This document shows positions 9,000 to 21,178 of a DNA stretch of 64,000 nucleotides, piece by piece; position 1 is the stretch's first letter, and each line of letters opens with the position of its first letter. This DNA is from Nigrospora sphaerica (Eukaryota > Ascomycota > Sordariomycetes > Amphisphaeriales > Apiosporaceae). The stretch spans positions 3,038,001-3,102,000 of the forward strand of contig JAGVVL010000022.1 in assembly GCA_018287875.1 (NCBI GenBank). Reading direction: 5' to 3'. The position numbers were made by a program, and so were the translations under genes. A model generated the notes under the pieces. That model made no database searches. It saw only the letters and a program-made list of their open reading frames with translations, and was not told the DNA's origin.

Positions 9000-11167
9000 A
9001 GAGAATACCGCCGTTCCTTATAGCTCACATTTCCGTCCTTCGGCAAGGCGGGGCTGGCCCGCAACGAGCCTGACAGGTAAGCGTATGTGCAGCAATTCCA
9101 TGCGTGCTACTCCTCCTGGCCTACGTGCAGATATGTCAGCCCGAAAGTAAGGAGGATGGCGGATAACCGGGGGAAAAAAGCAAGCTGAACCAACCAGACC
9201 ACGCGTGTTACCGCTGCCACAGCCCTGCCGAGACACGGACGCTGACAGGAGCGGCCAACTACGGGTCGAGATGTATTGCCGTTCCCCATCTTCTGACTGG
9301 CGCTGACTGATGGCCCTGTCCTAACCCTCTTTGGTATTATGACACGAAGGCAGCTAGAACGATCACATGAGGCGTAACAGCGGAGGACGCAATACGAGCA
9401 GACCTGCTGCTGCCAGTTTCCGGAGGAGGCCCGGAAACGGAAGCGGGAGAGAAACGCCGGTTGCCTTGTTCGGAGCCGACGTCATTGCCGGTACATTACA
9501 TGGGCGGGCCGTCGCTGCAAGTCACGTCTGCAGCGGGTCGGTCCAGGATCTGCAAAGGGACCCAAAAGGACCCAACTGACCCAAACCTCCTTGCCCGATA
9601 ATGGCCCCTCGTGGATAGAATGCACACATATGCCCCTGCCGGGTCAGTCGTACCACACAGGGCCGTACCGATCGTCTCCGGGAGGCATTCCAGTAACCGT
9701 CCTTGCGCACAATGACATTCCCGTCGGGCGTCGGATGGAAGACCTGTCCCCCGCGTCCTCAAGGCGTGCTGTCGCCACACTTGTCCCAAACTACATCGGC
9801 CCCCGTCCGCAATGAAAGCAGCCGACCTTAGTTTCTTGGTCGACTGGTCCCGTGCAGCACGCGTGTCAGCCGCGTCGTCGGTCGCCGGGCCTTGCCGGGG
9901 ACGAGGCCGTACGATCGACCAGGCACCAAAAGATGCCCAAGCCCCCCCGAACAACTGACAAGCGTGCGGCACTGGGTACCAAACTCGGGCCGTCGCCGAG
10001 GTCTCGGAGGTAATCGCTGCCCTTATTCATCTCCCACCTGCTGGCCTCCTGCCATCTGAAGGTCCAAGCGCCGCAGAAGGCCTGCATCTCTTACTCGATC
10101 TCTTTAAGACCGTAGCCTTCGATGAGGCTGCGTGCTTGGAGCAAGACGCCCGCGGAGTCTCATGTTGGCTGACGTTCCCTTCCGATTATCATAAGGTCCA
10201 TACTATGCCACGTGGAATACGGACTACTGAAATTTTGCGTACCACCTTTACAGACTGTAGGGTAACTTTTGCGTTTTCTTTGGGCCCCCTGCACGAAGAG
10301 GTTTTGTCCCCGCTTGGGTAAGTTGACAACTGCGCCTTGGTATTAACTTCCAGCTAAGGACTTTCTCGTGAGCCAATTGTATCGCTACGTTTCTCACCCG
10401 TCAAGCCTCTGGTCATTCCCAACTGTGGCTGGAAACCGGAATAGTATACCCTTATGCTGGGTAGTTATTGGTTCCACCGACTCTAACGTAGCGCCAACAG
10501 TCGTCCACCAGCTATTGGTTTCGGGAGGCGGGTTGCGTGTTCGAATTTTCTTGCGCGGAGGGAAACTTCATCTGTTTTTTTGTAATAGACAGCGAAGCCT
10601 GGATGGGTTCTAGGACCACAGCTTGCCCTTCACTCCTCGTACACCTTGCTGAACCTTAATCATTTGCTATGTGCCTTTCAAGCTACACGGCCCTGTAATC
10701 CCCAGTTGTACTGGTAATTGTAGGAGTGTTGGTGGCAGTGGGCGCGCGACGGCATAGAATTACCAGCTGGCCTTGCTAGGATCACAGCTCGATAAAAGTG
10801 CATCCTGGCTCCAATGGACGGTAAGGGAATAGAGGCGTGCCTCCATTAGGTAGGTCGGAACTAAGATGGCTGGGGTTTATTGGCGGGGAAGGGCGCCGCG
10901 GCAACAGTAGCTGATAAGCGTCTTATCATATGTATGTATCCTCTTAGTGCCTATGTGGTCATCGGACTGGACCGGCCAAGTGGGAATACGTGCGTGCGCG
11001 CGCGCCCGCGTGGGCGTGGGCGTGTTAATGGGAGCGCCTCGTGATGAGACAAGCGACCAGCTGTCCTTCAGTCATCATCCCTCGCCCTCCTCCCAGCCAC
11101 TTGCAATTGCCTCCCTTTCATCCCGCATTCCCCGCCCCCTTCGCTGCTTCTACTTATTCCCTCCAGA
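9000..11167. other. Long divergent intergenic region, no gene seen
   Basis: About 2.2 kb between the P450 (-) and the aminopeptidase (+). From about 10160 to 10720 the sequence is noticeably richer in A and T than the flanks. Open frames such as 9496-9972 (-) have skewed composition and no domain. A purine/pyrimidine-alternating run lies at about 10990-11010. I see no RNA gene or transposon ends. Confidence 0.45.
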
Positions 11168-12870
11168 ATGACGCGACACACGCCGGATTTCCTACGCCAG
11201 CGCAGCTCCAACATGTCACTGCGCATGGCTGCGGCCGAGAAGGCGGCCAGCATATCGCAATCCACCGTCAGCTTCGGCGCGCCGGCGAGGGAGCAGGAGC
11301 CCGCCAGGACGATGCGGGCGGCCGACATCAAGCCCGAGGACTTCACCCGCCCCTTCTGTGACTTTCTGCAGGAGAACCCGACCATCTTTCACGCCGTCGA
11401 CTACTTCAAGGCGAAGCTGGCCAAGCGCGGCTTTCAGGAGGTGAGTGGATCCGACCTGCCCGCCACTGCACGACGCAGGGCAGGCGGCTGAACGGGGCGA
11501 TGAGTAACATTTATAGCTGTCCCCCCGCGACGACTGGACCGGCAAGCTCAAGACGGGCGGCAAGTACTACACCACCCGCAATGGCAGCACCATCATTGCC
11601 TTTACCGTGGGCAGGGCCTACAAGCCGGGCAACGGCGTGGCCATGATTGCCGGCCACATCGACGCTCTTGCGGCCAAGTTGAAACCCGTGAGTCGGAAGC
11701 CCGTCAAGGCTGGCTATCTGCAGCTGGGCGTCGCCCCCTACGCCGGCGGTCTCAACGAGACCTGGTGGGACCGAGACCTCAGCATCGGCGGCCGTGTCAT
11801 TGTCCGCGATGAATCCGGCAAGACGACGGCGAAGCTGGTCAAGATCGGGTGGCCGAGTGAGTACGCCCGTCGCCCCGGTGGGCGGAACCGCTGATTGCTG
11901 ACCGGACGCAGTCGCCAAGATCCCGACGCTGGCGCCTCACTTTGGCGTGGGCATGATGGGCACCAACAACAAGGAGACGCAGACGGTGCCCATTCTCGGG
12001 CTCGACAACTCGGACCTCGAGTCCTCTTCCCCCCCGCCCGCCCAGGAAGCCCTGGGCCCGGCCGGTTCTTTCGTCGCCACGCAGCCGCCCAAGCTGGTCA
12101 AGCTGATTGCCAGCGAGCTCGGCATCAAGGACCACGCGCAGATTGTCAACTGGGAGCTCGAGCTCTTTGACCTCCAGCCTGCCACCGTCGCCGGTATCGA
12201 CAAGGACCTGATCTCCGGCGGGCGCATCGACGACAAGCTGTGCAGCTGGGCGGCGATGGAGGGCCTGCTCGCCGCCAACATGGCCGACGACGACGGCACC
12301 ATCAAGCTGGTGGCCCTGTTTGACGACGAAGAGATTGGGTCGCTGCTCCGCCAGGGCGCCAAGGGCAACTTCCTGCCCCTCGTCATCGAGCGGTCCGTCG
12401 AGGCGCTCTGCGACGCGTCGACGCCCTACGGCCCCAGCCTCATGGGGCGCACCTACGCGCAGTCGTTCCTGGTCTCGGCCGATGTCACGCACGCCATCAA
12501 CCCCAACTTCGTGGCCAAGTACCTGGAGGAGCACGCGCCGCGCCTCAACGTGGGCATCGTCATCTGCGCCGACTCCAACGGCCACATGACGACGGACGCC
12601 GTGTCGACGGCGATCCTAACGCGGGTCTGCGAGCTCGCGGGCTGCACGCCGCAAACCTTCATGATCCGCAACGACTCGCGGTCGGGCGGCACCGTGGGGC
12701 CCACGCTGAGCAGTATGATGGGCGTCAAGTGTGCCGATGCCGGCATGCCGCAGCTGTCGATGCACTCGATTCGCGCCACGACGGGCAGCCTGGACCCCGG
12801 CCTCGGCGTCAAGTTCTTCAAGGGCTTCCTGGATACGTGGGAGCAGGTCGACGCCGAGTGGTCCCATTAG
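11168..12870 (+). CDS. APE1: Vacuolar-type aminopeptidase I (M18 family, Ape1-like)
   Basis: Zinc-dependent aminopeptidase. Exons 11168-11440, 11517-11856 and 11912-12870 join to 523 aa; introns are 76 and 55 bp with GTGAGT donors. The metal site is visible: GHIDA (His138, Asp140), the Glu pair in FDDEEIGS (about 342-347), and the C-terminal block SMHSIRATTG carrying the last His ligand. The form GHIDALAAKLKPVS, rather than HTDSP, places it nearer the yeast vacuolar Ape1/Lap4 branch than the aspartyl aminopeptidase branch. Yeast Ape1 reaches the vacuole as a self-assembling cargo through a short propeptide; here the first about 45 residues could play that part, but this is inference. A second ATG lies at 11213. 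Homologous enzymes form dodecamers. Confidence 0.9.
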
Positions 12871-14550
12871 CCCCCAAGGGGGCCCCAGGGAACCTGCAGG
12901 CTCGGCCGGCGCGAGGAGGACCCTGATCTCTCAAGCCGCTACCCACAACGGTCCTAGGCTTGAAGCAGGCGTCACGGGTCTAATAGTGTGAGGCGTCGTC
13001 ACATGAAACACATCTATCAAGCCGGGCGAGTATCGCATGGGAACATGGTTTCGAATAGGGTTGGCAGGCTTGGTGTTTGTACATAGGTGCCTGTTGGCGC
13101 TGAAGATGCAATGGGCATGGAATACATATACCTGCCGGTTCGCTCCTCCTGCCGGGATCCGCCTTGCCGGATATTCCATCTGAGCCGTATCCAAGTGCCG
13201 GCCTTGCCCGGTAGTCGCGAGCGGCCGTGGCAATCCTCCCACGAGTCCAAGGGGGTTTTAGGTTCCAAGTCCGTGTCCCGCCCCGCAAGGTTATACGCCC
13301 GTATGAGGCAGAGACAGCACGAGGCCAATGCCATGCGGGAGAGGCCGGCGGGCCTGCACGCCTCGGCAGCACCCAATATACTTAAAGTACTGCCATCTTA
13401 CAAACCTCTGTAGGTTAGTGCTTCGGCAAGGTACACGGACATATCTGGCGTGATGCCGCCTGGTCAAGCTGGCGGGCAGAAATGGGGGGAGGGCGCCTTT
13501 TTGCCTACAGACACGAGAAATCAGCTCACGGGCGAGGGGGGAAGTGTTGAAGCTTCGCCGCGCTAATGTGAGATGATGCAATCCTTTCGGTATTTTTGCG
13601 AGAGGTGAACCCGACAGGCTGGGCCTGACAGCGATCGATTCGGCATTGATGCATTGCCGTCTCGGAAGGCGAGGCGTGACCGACGCCCGAAGGGGAAATG
13701 GAACCGTTTCGTGTTCCACTCGGATCGAGTCTGCAAATACCCGACCAATGTCAGTATCATTAGTACCGTAGTGGTAGGTACTAATGCATCAGTAGTACTG
13801 GTTAGAGCACCCAAGTAGGCGGGACGAGCGGGACCTAAAGAAGAGGCGTGGCGAGGCCTGGACCGCAATGGAAGAAGTCACGAATTACTCGGAGCTCCGT
13901 GGTGACGTTAGTCCAAGAGAGACAATGGGGCACAAGACAGTTGTTACTTGCTTCTACGCCGCCATTGGCCACCAACATTTTCCAGCACACGACTTTCCAC
14001 GTACACAGCACACGGTTGGCCAACCAGGGGTTTCAGGGAACGGGACGCCGGCAGGATTTCCGCCCTTTCCCCCCTGGTTGTCGCTCTCTTGATACCATCA
14101 TTCGACATCCAACGCATTGCCTGCATGCGTCTTGCTCGTCTTCCCTACATCTACCTCCGGTATCTCGAAACCGTATCAACTCCCGATCCTGTCCTTGTCC
14201 ATTCTTAAACCTTGTCTCAGGTGCCGTGACGGGCCTGTCAGAGCCGTATCTACGCGGATGCAAACCTACCGCCGCGAGATCCTGTGCGACTTGCCGTCTG
14301 CGCCTCACGCCGCGAATAATTTAATTAGAACCCCAACTTCCGCTTTCCGCTCTCGTCGCGGCGGCCAGCCTCTTGTCACTCTCATCCGGCAATCCTAGCG
14401 GCCGAGCTGCGAACCTCACGAGATTCGGCGCAAAACCAAACAAGCGAACCATCGACGCAGCGCCAGAGCCCTTCTCTACGCCCGGCGCCCCGGCTACCCG
14501 ACGACCGACCGACGGCGCCGTCTTGCCCCTGGCTCCCCTTCTCCGCCGCC
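12871..14550. other. Intergenic region with a small hairpin
   Basis: About 1.7 kb between two plus-strand genes. It contains the 10-bp perfect hairpin at 13758-13786 (listed separately). Short ORFs have no recognisable features. The last 300 bp are probably the 5' leader of the lipase gene. Confidence 0.45.
13758..13786. repeat. Perfect 10-bp inverted repeat, 9-nt loop
   Basis: CATTAGTACC is followed by a 9-nt spacer and then GGTACTAATG, its exact reverse complement. It lies in non-coding sequence more than 750 bp upstream of the lipase ATG. It could be a protein-binding palindrome or an RNA hairpin; function unknown. Confidence 0.75.
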
Positions 14551-16236
14551 ATGGCTGCCTCATACCTATCTAAGCTGAACCCGGTGCCGGCCTTCACCGA
14601 GTACACCGGGCCCTACAAAGTGGGCACCGTCGACGTCGAAATCCCCGTCAGCGAGCTCGAGTCGCCCGCGCCGGCGCCCGCCGGCGCCGCCGAGATCGAG
14701 ACGGTCCAGTTCCGCATATTTTACCCGGCGCCGCCCGACGCCAGCGGCAAGCCCATCACCTGGCTCCCCGCGCCGCAGCGCCACCACCTCACGGCCTATA
14801 TCAAGTTCCTGGGCGTCGGCTCGCTCGTGGCCGAGGCCGTGTCCTTCCTCCCGCGCCACCTCCACTACACCACCGTGCCCGTGGTCAAGAACGCGCCCAT
14901 CCTCGCGCCCAACACGCCCAACAAGCGATGGCCGACGGTTGTCTTCTCGCACGGCCTGGGTGGCAGCCGCAACGCCTACTCGCAGATCGTCGGGTCCATG
15001 GCGTCGCACGGCATGGTTGTGGTTTGCCCCGAGCACCGCGACGGGAGTGCCGTGGCCTCGTTCGTGCGCATCCCTTCGGAACAGAACAGCTACTTCATCA
15101 AGAACACGCGGAGGATCGTGCCTTACAAGCGCATCCCCCACGATGCCACCGACGAGGTCCACGCCCTGCGCTGCGACCAGCTGCGGATCCGCATGTGGGA
15201 GATGGGCCTCATCCACGGCGCCCTCCTGGGCATCGACGAGGGCACCGACTACACGAACCTCAACCGGAGCACCCCGTCGCTCCAGCCGTTTGCCCGCCAG
15301 TTGCACGTTCACGAACCCGGCAGCATCACCTTCGCCGGGCACAGTTTCGGGGCCGCGACGACGGTCCAGTTCCTCAAGTCGGTTTACTACGCCGGGTCGC
15401 CCGAGCTCGACAGCATGAGGAACCCGCTATACGCGCCCTCGCCCAAGTCTTCGCTTTGCCGGCAGGTGACGCCGCAGAACGTCACGATCCTGCTCGACCT
15501 CTGGTGCTTCCCGCTGCTGGCCAAGGACTGCAAGCCCCTGTTCGATCTGCCGCTGCCCGTCTACGCCAACGACCCCTCGGCGCCCGGCGGCAGCCACCTA
15601 CTGGCCGTGGAGTCGCAGGACTTTTTCAAGTGGACGGAGCACCTGCACGTGACGGCGCGGGTCCTGTCGCCCGAGCCGTCGGCGGCGACGGTCCAGCCCA
15701 CGGCCTACGAGCGCGCGAGCGGCGTGAGGCTGCCCGAGCCCAACTTCTTCTACGTGCACAACTCGGCCCACCTCAACCAGTCCGACTTCGGCCTGCTGTT
15801 CCCCTGGCTGACCAAGAAGATCTTCGGGTCCGACGCGCCCGAGCGCGCCATGCGCTTGAACCTCCGCGCCATCCTCCAGGTCCTGCGCGCCGCCGGCGTC
15901 CCCGTCGCGCGCACATGGGCGGGCGACCTCGTGGACGGCGCCCACGCCGACAAAGCCGCCGTCGCCGGCACCGCCGAGGGGGACCGGGCGGCCGACGACG
16001 GCGTCCTCGACGACACGGCCATCCTGGCGCGCGCGGCCGAGGGCAGCCCCGTCGAGGCCTGGAGCTGGATCGACATTGACGGCATGGGCGACAAGGGCCC
16101 GGACGCGGGCGACAAGGCGGCCGAGGCGGCCGAGGCGCAGGAGCCCGACATGGCGGACCGCATCGAGCCCCACGTGTCGCAGAGCGATGCCGTCCACGCC
16201 GTGGTGGGCAGCCCTGCCGCCGCCGCGGCAGCGTGA
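14551..16236 (+). CDS. Platelet-activating factor acetylhydrolase-like lipase
   Basis: Intronless, 561 aa alpha/beta hydrolase. The family cleaves short sn-2 acyl groups from phospholipids; in fungi the true substrates are mostly unknown. The oxyanion region is VVFSHGLGGSRNAYS. The nucleophile elbow is FAGHSFGAATT with Ser265. The candidate catalytic His sits in NSAHLNQSDFG, a block characteristic of PAF-acetylhydrolases. There is no signal peptide, so it is probably intracellular. After about residue 450 the protein becomes an acidic, Ala/Asp/Glu-rich low-complexity tail ending in an alanine run. The high GC creates a long overlapping open frame at 14928-16079, which I regard as a shadow. 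Three open frames on the minus strand are also shadows. Confidence 0.87.
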   Translation: MAASYLSKLNPVPAFTEYTGPYKVGTVDVEIPVSELESPAPAPAGAAEIETVQFRIFYPAPPDASGKPITWLPAPQRHHLTAYIKFLGVGSLVAEAVSFLPRHLHYTTVPVVKNAPILAPNTPNKRWPTVVFSHGLGGSRNAYSQIVGSMASHGMVVVCPEHRDGSAVASFVRIPSEQNSYFIKNTRRIVPYKRIPHDATDEVHALRCDQLRIRMWEMGLIHGALLGIDEGTDYTNLNRSTPSLQPFARQLHVHEPGSITFAGHSFGAATTVQFLKSVYYAGSPELDSMRNPLYAPSPKSSLCRQVTPQNVTILLDLWCFPLLAKDCKPLFDLPLPVYANDPSAPGGSHLLAVESQDFFKWTEHLHVTARVLSPEPSAATVQPTAYERASGVRLPEPNFFYVHNSAHLNQSDFGLLFPWLTKKIFGSDAPERAMRLNLRAILQVLRAAGVPVARTWAGDLVDGAHADKAAVAGTAEGDRAADDGVLDDTAILARAAEGSPVEAWSWIDIDGMGDKGPDAGDKAAEAAEAQEPDMADRIEPHVSQSDAVHAVVGSPAAAAAA

Positions 16237-17036
16237 AGGCGGCGTTGAACTACTCGGAGAGACGTCAAAATAGGTAGGAAGCCCCCCAAACCACGGGGGC
16301 CGGAGTTGCGGGACGGGCGAGATGACATAGACTGCGGTTGGGATTCAGCATTGGGCGCATAGGGGTTTGGGCAACGTGGTTTGTAGCGCTTTACAGACAA
16401 CTCTGATAGATATTCCGAACTGCATGGTATACCAAGATTGGCCCAAGATGGCAAGCGTTGCCTCCTCCGTAGCAGCCGCTAAACGAACCTCTTGGCCTTG
16501 CGTAACTTACGTTTGCTAGCGGCTGTCAATAGTGCAGGAGCACTTAGTCACACACCCCTGGAGGCGACTCAGCCCGTGGCCGTTATTACAAGTCCAAGCC
16601 GACGCCACGTGGAAGCGGTTGCCAGAGATACGCAACGCGGCCTCGGTGTTGTGTTGTTGTGCGCGGCCCCGGTCGGTCTCGGGGTTTCCCAGTGTTTGCA
16701 GAGTCTATGACGGCGACTTGTTAGGCACGGAGTAAGCAGGGCCAAGAAACGACGTCATGTACGAGCCGCGAGGCGCCCTGTGATTGGCCTCTTGTCGCTT
16801 GCGATGCGCGCCCGTCGCCGCCAATCGCTCAGGCGAGATCAAATCAGTCCTTCTCGATCCCGCCGCTGCGGATGGGCGTCTTCACAGCCACCCGACCGAA
16901 GGATGCATCGGGCACGTAGATTGCGGATGCGTCGTTCCCGCCTATCCGGTGGTTTCGCATTGTGTAGGGCGGAGTAGGGTACCTTGCTCATGTCCAGTAG
17001 AGTACCGATATAATACCACGGCGCCCCGGCCGCATT
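16237..17036. other. Intergenic region, no gene seen
   Basis: About 800 bp between tandem plus-strand genes. It holds the lipase 3' UTR and the promoter of the next hydrolase. No repeat, RNA gene or convincing ORF was seen. Confidence 0.45.
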
Positions 17037-18184
17037 GTGTGCAGGAAGCCGTTCAGTGTGAAACTCGACGATGCACCGACAACGATGACCTGCCACCAGC
17101 ACCACCACGCCGAGGCCGCCACGGCGCTGAAAAGCCAAATGATCGACGGGCCGACGGGCCCGTTGGAACTCTTGTCCAGCCTCCCGACGACGACGACGAC
17201 GGCGACGGCCGGGACCGCGGCGCCGCCGCTGCTCTTCCTGCACGGCCTCTCCTGCTCGGCCCGCGACTACCAAAACTTCCTGCCGTACCTGGCGCGGCGC
17301 GGGTACGCCGCCTACGCGCTGTCGCTGCGCGACCACGGCGCCTCCCACCGCCAGGGCTGGCTGGCCCGGACGCTGGGCACGACGCTGCACGGCTGTAAGC
17401 AATATCCCGTGTGCTTTGCTACCCCCACGCTCCACCGGCACCCGGTTTGGGAACCTGCTGACTCGGGATCACGACAGGGGGCCGCGACGTCGAGGCTGCG
17501 CTGGCGCACGTTACGGCGGCGCACCCTGACGCGCCGGCGCCGGTGCTGGGGGGCCACTCGCTCGGCGGCGGTCTGGCGCAGTGGCTGGCGTCGGCGGGGG
17601 GCGCGGGGGGCGGCGGGGCGGCGGCGGTGTCGGCGCTCGTGCTGCTCGGGTCGGCGCCGCTGCGGGGCGGCGGGCGCGAGATCCTGGCGCACTGGCAGCG
17701 CGTCGAGGCCGAGGCCGAGGGCGGCGCGGCGGCGCCGCACTGGCTCTGGGGCGCGCGCTGCCGGCTGCAGACGCCGGCGCAGGTGCGGGCGGCCTTTTTC
17801 AGCGAGGCGACGGCCGAGGCCGCCGTCGAGGCGTGGCTGCGCGACTGCCGCTCGCCCGCCGGCAACGCGCGCGCCAGCGCCTCCATCCTCTGGCCCTTTG
17901 GCGACGCCGCCCGCGTCCTCGCCCGCCTGCCCGGCCTAGGCGCCGGCGCCGGCCCGCGCCGCGCCAAGGTCCTCTGCGTCGCCGGCGCCGCCGACCGCCT
18001 CGTGCCCCCCGCCATGGTGCTCGACAACTACCGCGCCTACGAGGCCGCCGACGCCGCCGGCGACGCCTGCAGCTTCCTCGTCGTGCCGGGCGCCGGTCAC
18101 CACCTCATGATGGACGCCCACTGGGAAGAGTGCGCCGACGGCATCGTGCGGTGGTTGAGCGGCCAGACGGCGCCGAAGGCGTGA
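17037..18184 (+). CDS. Alpha/beta hydrolase, Hydrolase-4/lysophospholipase-like
   Basis: Exons 17037-17394 and 17478-18184 join to 354 aa. The 83-bp intron (GTAAGC...CAG, phase 1) creates a Trp codon and continues the fold. A start at 17085 would give 338 aa and is equally plausible. LLFLHGLSCSARDYQNF forms the oxyanion-hole strand, LGGHSLGGGLAQW the Ser nucleophile elbow, CVAGAADRLVPP the acid residue, and VPGAGHHLMMD the catalytic His. The order and spacing are those of a complete, probably active hydrolase. There is no signal peptide or TM segment. The gene is extremely GC-rich. Substrate unknown; a monoglyceride lipase or a detoxifying esterase are both possible. Confidence 0.85.
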
Positions 18185-19408
18185 GCCGGGCGGACCGGGG
18201 CGGCTGCTTCGAATCAAAGCGAACCCTTGTCCTTTTCGGATTGTACAGCGGAAGGCGTTGGCGGTCTTGTTTTTCATCATACCACGTTCTGATACGACGA
18301 GGACTTTCCGAATCTGGTAGGTTTTCAAGTGCCGAGTGGGGGGAAGGAACAAACCCCTGCTGAAGATCCATATGGCCTGTCTCTTTTCAGCGGCGTGCGC
18401 TTGTTGAGCTGCCGGCCTAGCGGTACGCAGGCCCCCGTTAATGCGTCGTATAACCCTCATTTCCGGCATGTCCGTATTTATTTCCGGCAGCGTCGAAAGG
18501 AAAAGAGACTTTCCTTCGGACACGGCTTCGTGCGGAGAAAAAAAAAAAAAACCTTGTCCGCCCGTACGGGACCCCTTGCACTGTGACTGCAATGAGTGAG
18601 AGGGCCATCCGGCGCCGGAGGGTTCCTGCCCCTCCGGGCGTTCCGTCCCTGCTCCTCCGCCGCGGCGAGGGGTAACGCAAAATGCCACAGTAGCCCACGG
18701 CATTCTTCTGACCGCTGGGGCGTTTTTTCCGTCACCCCTCTCGCCCGGCTGGTCGGCAGCCTACTTGTCTGCTCCCGTCCAAAGCCATTACTCGCCAAAC
18801 TTTATTTGGCCTAATGGACAGCCGGCACTTTGGCGACAGGACGGTCCGCATCGAGGTGTGGTCAGGGATGATGCAGCCGGGAAGGTAGCAGCCCGACTCG
18901 AGCGGGCCCTGGATTTCCGCCCCACGAGAGGCAAAATCGAATCGTGTCGCGAGACGAAATGGGGGCCGTCGTCTGAGCTGAAGTCCTATTGGGAACATTC
19001 AAAGAGCGGGGATCTGCCGCGCAGAACTTCCATGCTTCTCTGCCAAGATCGTCCTGGTCGTCTCACCAGGTCCGCCAATGCCCCGGACGGGGAGACTATG
19101 GGGTACGTCGGCGTCGACCGTGCCCCCCCCCCCCTTTTAGCTCGTGGATCGTCGTGAAGGGGTGGTGGTTGGCTGGGAGGGGGCGATGACGAGGATCTGA
19201 AATAAGGATCCAGGCGAGCTGAGCAGGGCCGAGCCCACATTTGGCCTATCCCTAGCCGCTTGGCCCAGCTACCCTGGGCTTGATATGAGCCGACGGGGTC
19301 CAGACCGGTAGACTTCGACTCTCCCGTGGAAGCACGCCGACCGTAAAGACAACCTCTGCTTCCTCATCTGCCCATCACGCCGGCGCGTATTGCAAGCGAC
19401 CCTTCGCC
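18185..19408. other. Intergenic region, no gene seen
   Basis: About 1.2 kb. It contains an A-run near 18538-18551 and a C12 run at 19123-19134. Otherwise only short ORFs without domain features. The last 200 bp should hold the promoter of the next gene. Confidence 0.45.
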
Positions 19409-20994
19409 ATGGCCGTCGATGGCTTCCTCCTGCCGCCATGGTATCGGCCCCTCGATCCCTCCAGCAATGAACTCAACCTGGCGAGTATGGTATGGGGCTC
19501 GTCGGTCGGGTGCGCCGTCATCACCGTGACCAAGGTGCTCCGACACAGCTACAAGAGCCATCGGCGACACAAGACCAAGCGGCTCCAGCTCTGGGGCACC
19601 TCGTATGTTATCATGGTATGGGTGGTATGGGTCACGTGCGTCGTCGGCGCCGCCATGGACTGGATCTACCTGAACCCCGTCATTCCACGAACACCCGACT
19701 TCTGTAAGTAAAAACCCCCACGGCCGTGTTTCTCCCGTCGGCGCCACGGCTTCCCGGGGCACCGACCCTTCCTCCCTCGCTCTCCCCCGGTGCGGGGGGT
19801 TGGAAGCCGTCCATTCTTCCCCAGGACGGCTGCTGATTCCCGGCGTGTCCGCAGGGGTCTTCTTCAGTCTCATGTGCTTCTGGGTCATCCAAACGCAGTG
19901 CATCCTCCAGATCATCGTCAATCGTATCCGCTTCATCATGCGTGATGAGAGGCGTGCCAATCAGGTCCAATGGGGCGTCGCCGCCTTGATTGGTGTCATC
20001 AACATTATCGTCTTTATACTTTGGGTGCCAGCCCAGCTCCAGATAAACCAGGCGTGGGTGCGGGCGAACCATATTTTCGAGCACGCAGACAAAATCGTCT
20101 TCGCCATCGTCGACGTTGGCCTGAATGGGTACTACATTTATCTCGCCCGCCTGAGACTGGCCGAGTATGGCTTGGCCAAGTACCGTCGGCTGCTCATGTT
20201 TAATACCGGCATGATCGTCGTGTCCTTGGGGTTGGACGTAAGTCGTTCGCTTCAGTCGAACAGACGCTCTGCTCGTTGCGCGCTGTGCTAACGAGAGCAC
20301 CTAGATCGTCATGATAGGCATCATGACGTTGCAGCAAAGCTCCGTGTACTTCCAATGCCACCCGCTTGTCTACCTGATCAAACTGCACATCGAAATGAAC
20401 ATGGCGGAGCTGATCGCCAAGATCCGCAAGTCGGCTCAGAGGAGGGAGGTCAACAACTGGGACAACGTATTTTACCCGGCCGCTTCACCCCGAGACCATG
20501 CACTCGAGGCGGCCCCGGTGCGACGACAAGGCTTGTCTCCGTCCGCCAAGCTTGGCCGCGACCATAACATGGAGATGGAACTGGCCGCCTTTGAGGGGGA
20601 CACACATCAGGTGCCACCATCCAAGCGACGCCGTCCATCCTTCTTCCGCGTGATGCGCCTCGGCCGCGACGCCGACATGGAATTAATCGACATGCCAGGG
20701 TCTGCCGTGACACCCAAGAACACCTGGGCCTCCGATGCGGTTACCGTCGCAGGAGGAACAAGGCAGACTGTGGCCGACAGAGACACCATGACCATCTCGC
20801 CCGACGCCGGTATTGTACTGCAAGCAACCGGTGCTGGTGGCTCACCTCGCCAGGGGCAAAGGGAAATAACACACAGTATTTCGCAAGGAGATATCAGCGT
20901 GAGTGGCACCGAGGGCGATACGGAGACCTCGGCCATCGACAATGATGACTCTTCTGTTCGGCGTTTGGCCCAAGGCCCCAAGGATAGTGGCTGA
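19409..20994 (+). CDS. Fungal multi-pass membrane protein, receptor-like topology
   Basis: Exons 19409-19703, 19855-20237 and 20305-20994 join to 455 aa (introns 151 and 67 bp; GTAAGT donors). The first possible acceptor near 19824 would give an immediate TGA; the one at 19854 gives an open frame. Hydrophobic segments are visible around MVWGSSVGCAVITVTKV, YVIMVWVVWVTCVVG, VFFSLMCFWVIQTQCIL, VAALIGVINIIVFILW, KIVFAIVDVGLNGYYIYL, MIVVSLGLD-IVMIGIM and a last one near FQCHPLVYLIKL: about seven in all. A roughly 200-aa polar cytoplasmic tail follows. The short extracellular start and seven-helix layout resemble fungal orphan GPCR-like proteins, but I see no motif that assigns a class. It ends 184 bp from the convergent TRM61 gene. 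Confidence 0.8.
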
Positions 20995-21178
20995 AAGTCG
21001 CCTATAGCTTGAAATCAATATGCCATGCCAGATTGGGCCCGATGGCCACGGGACTTTTTGGGGAAACCCCGTTTTCCGCCGCCTGAAAAGCTTCAAAGAT
21101 GAAAATTGACCCAGAGAGGGGGCGGTTGGCCAGTTAAGATCCGGGGGTATCATAATGCCGACTTGTAGCATGGGCTAT

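Noticed and set aside
9496..9972. 158-aa minus-strand ORF between the P450 and the aminopeptidase
   Set aside because: No domain, unusual composition, no splice partners.
10160..10720. A/T-richer stretch as a possible RIP-mutated transposon
   Set aside because: No repeat copy, TIR or transposase frame is visible, and the shift in composition is modest.
14928..16079. 383-aa plus-strand ORF inside the lipase gene
   Set aside because: Arg/Pro/Ala-rich out-of-frame shadow of the PAF-acetylhydrolase-like gene.
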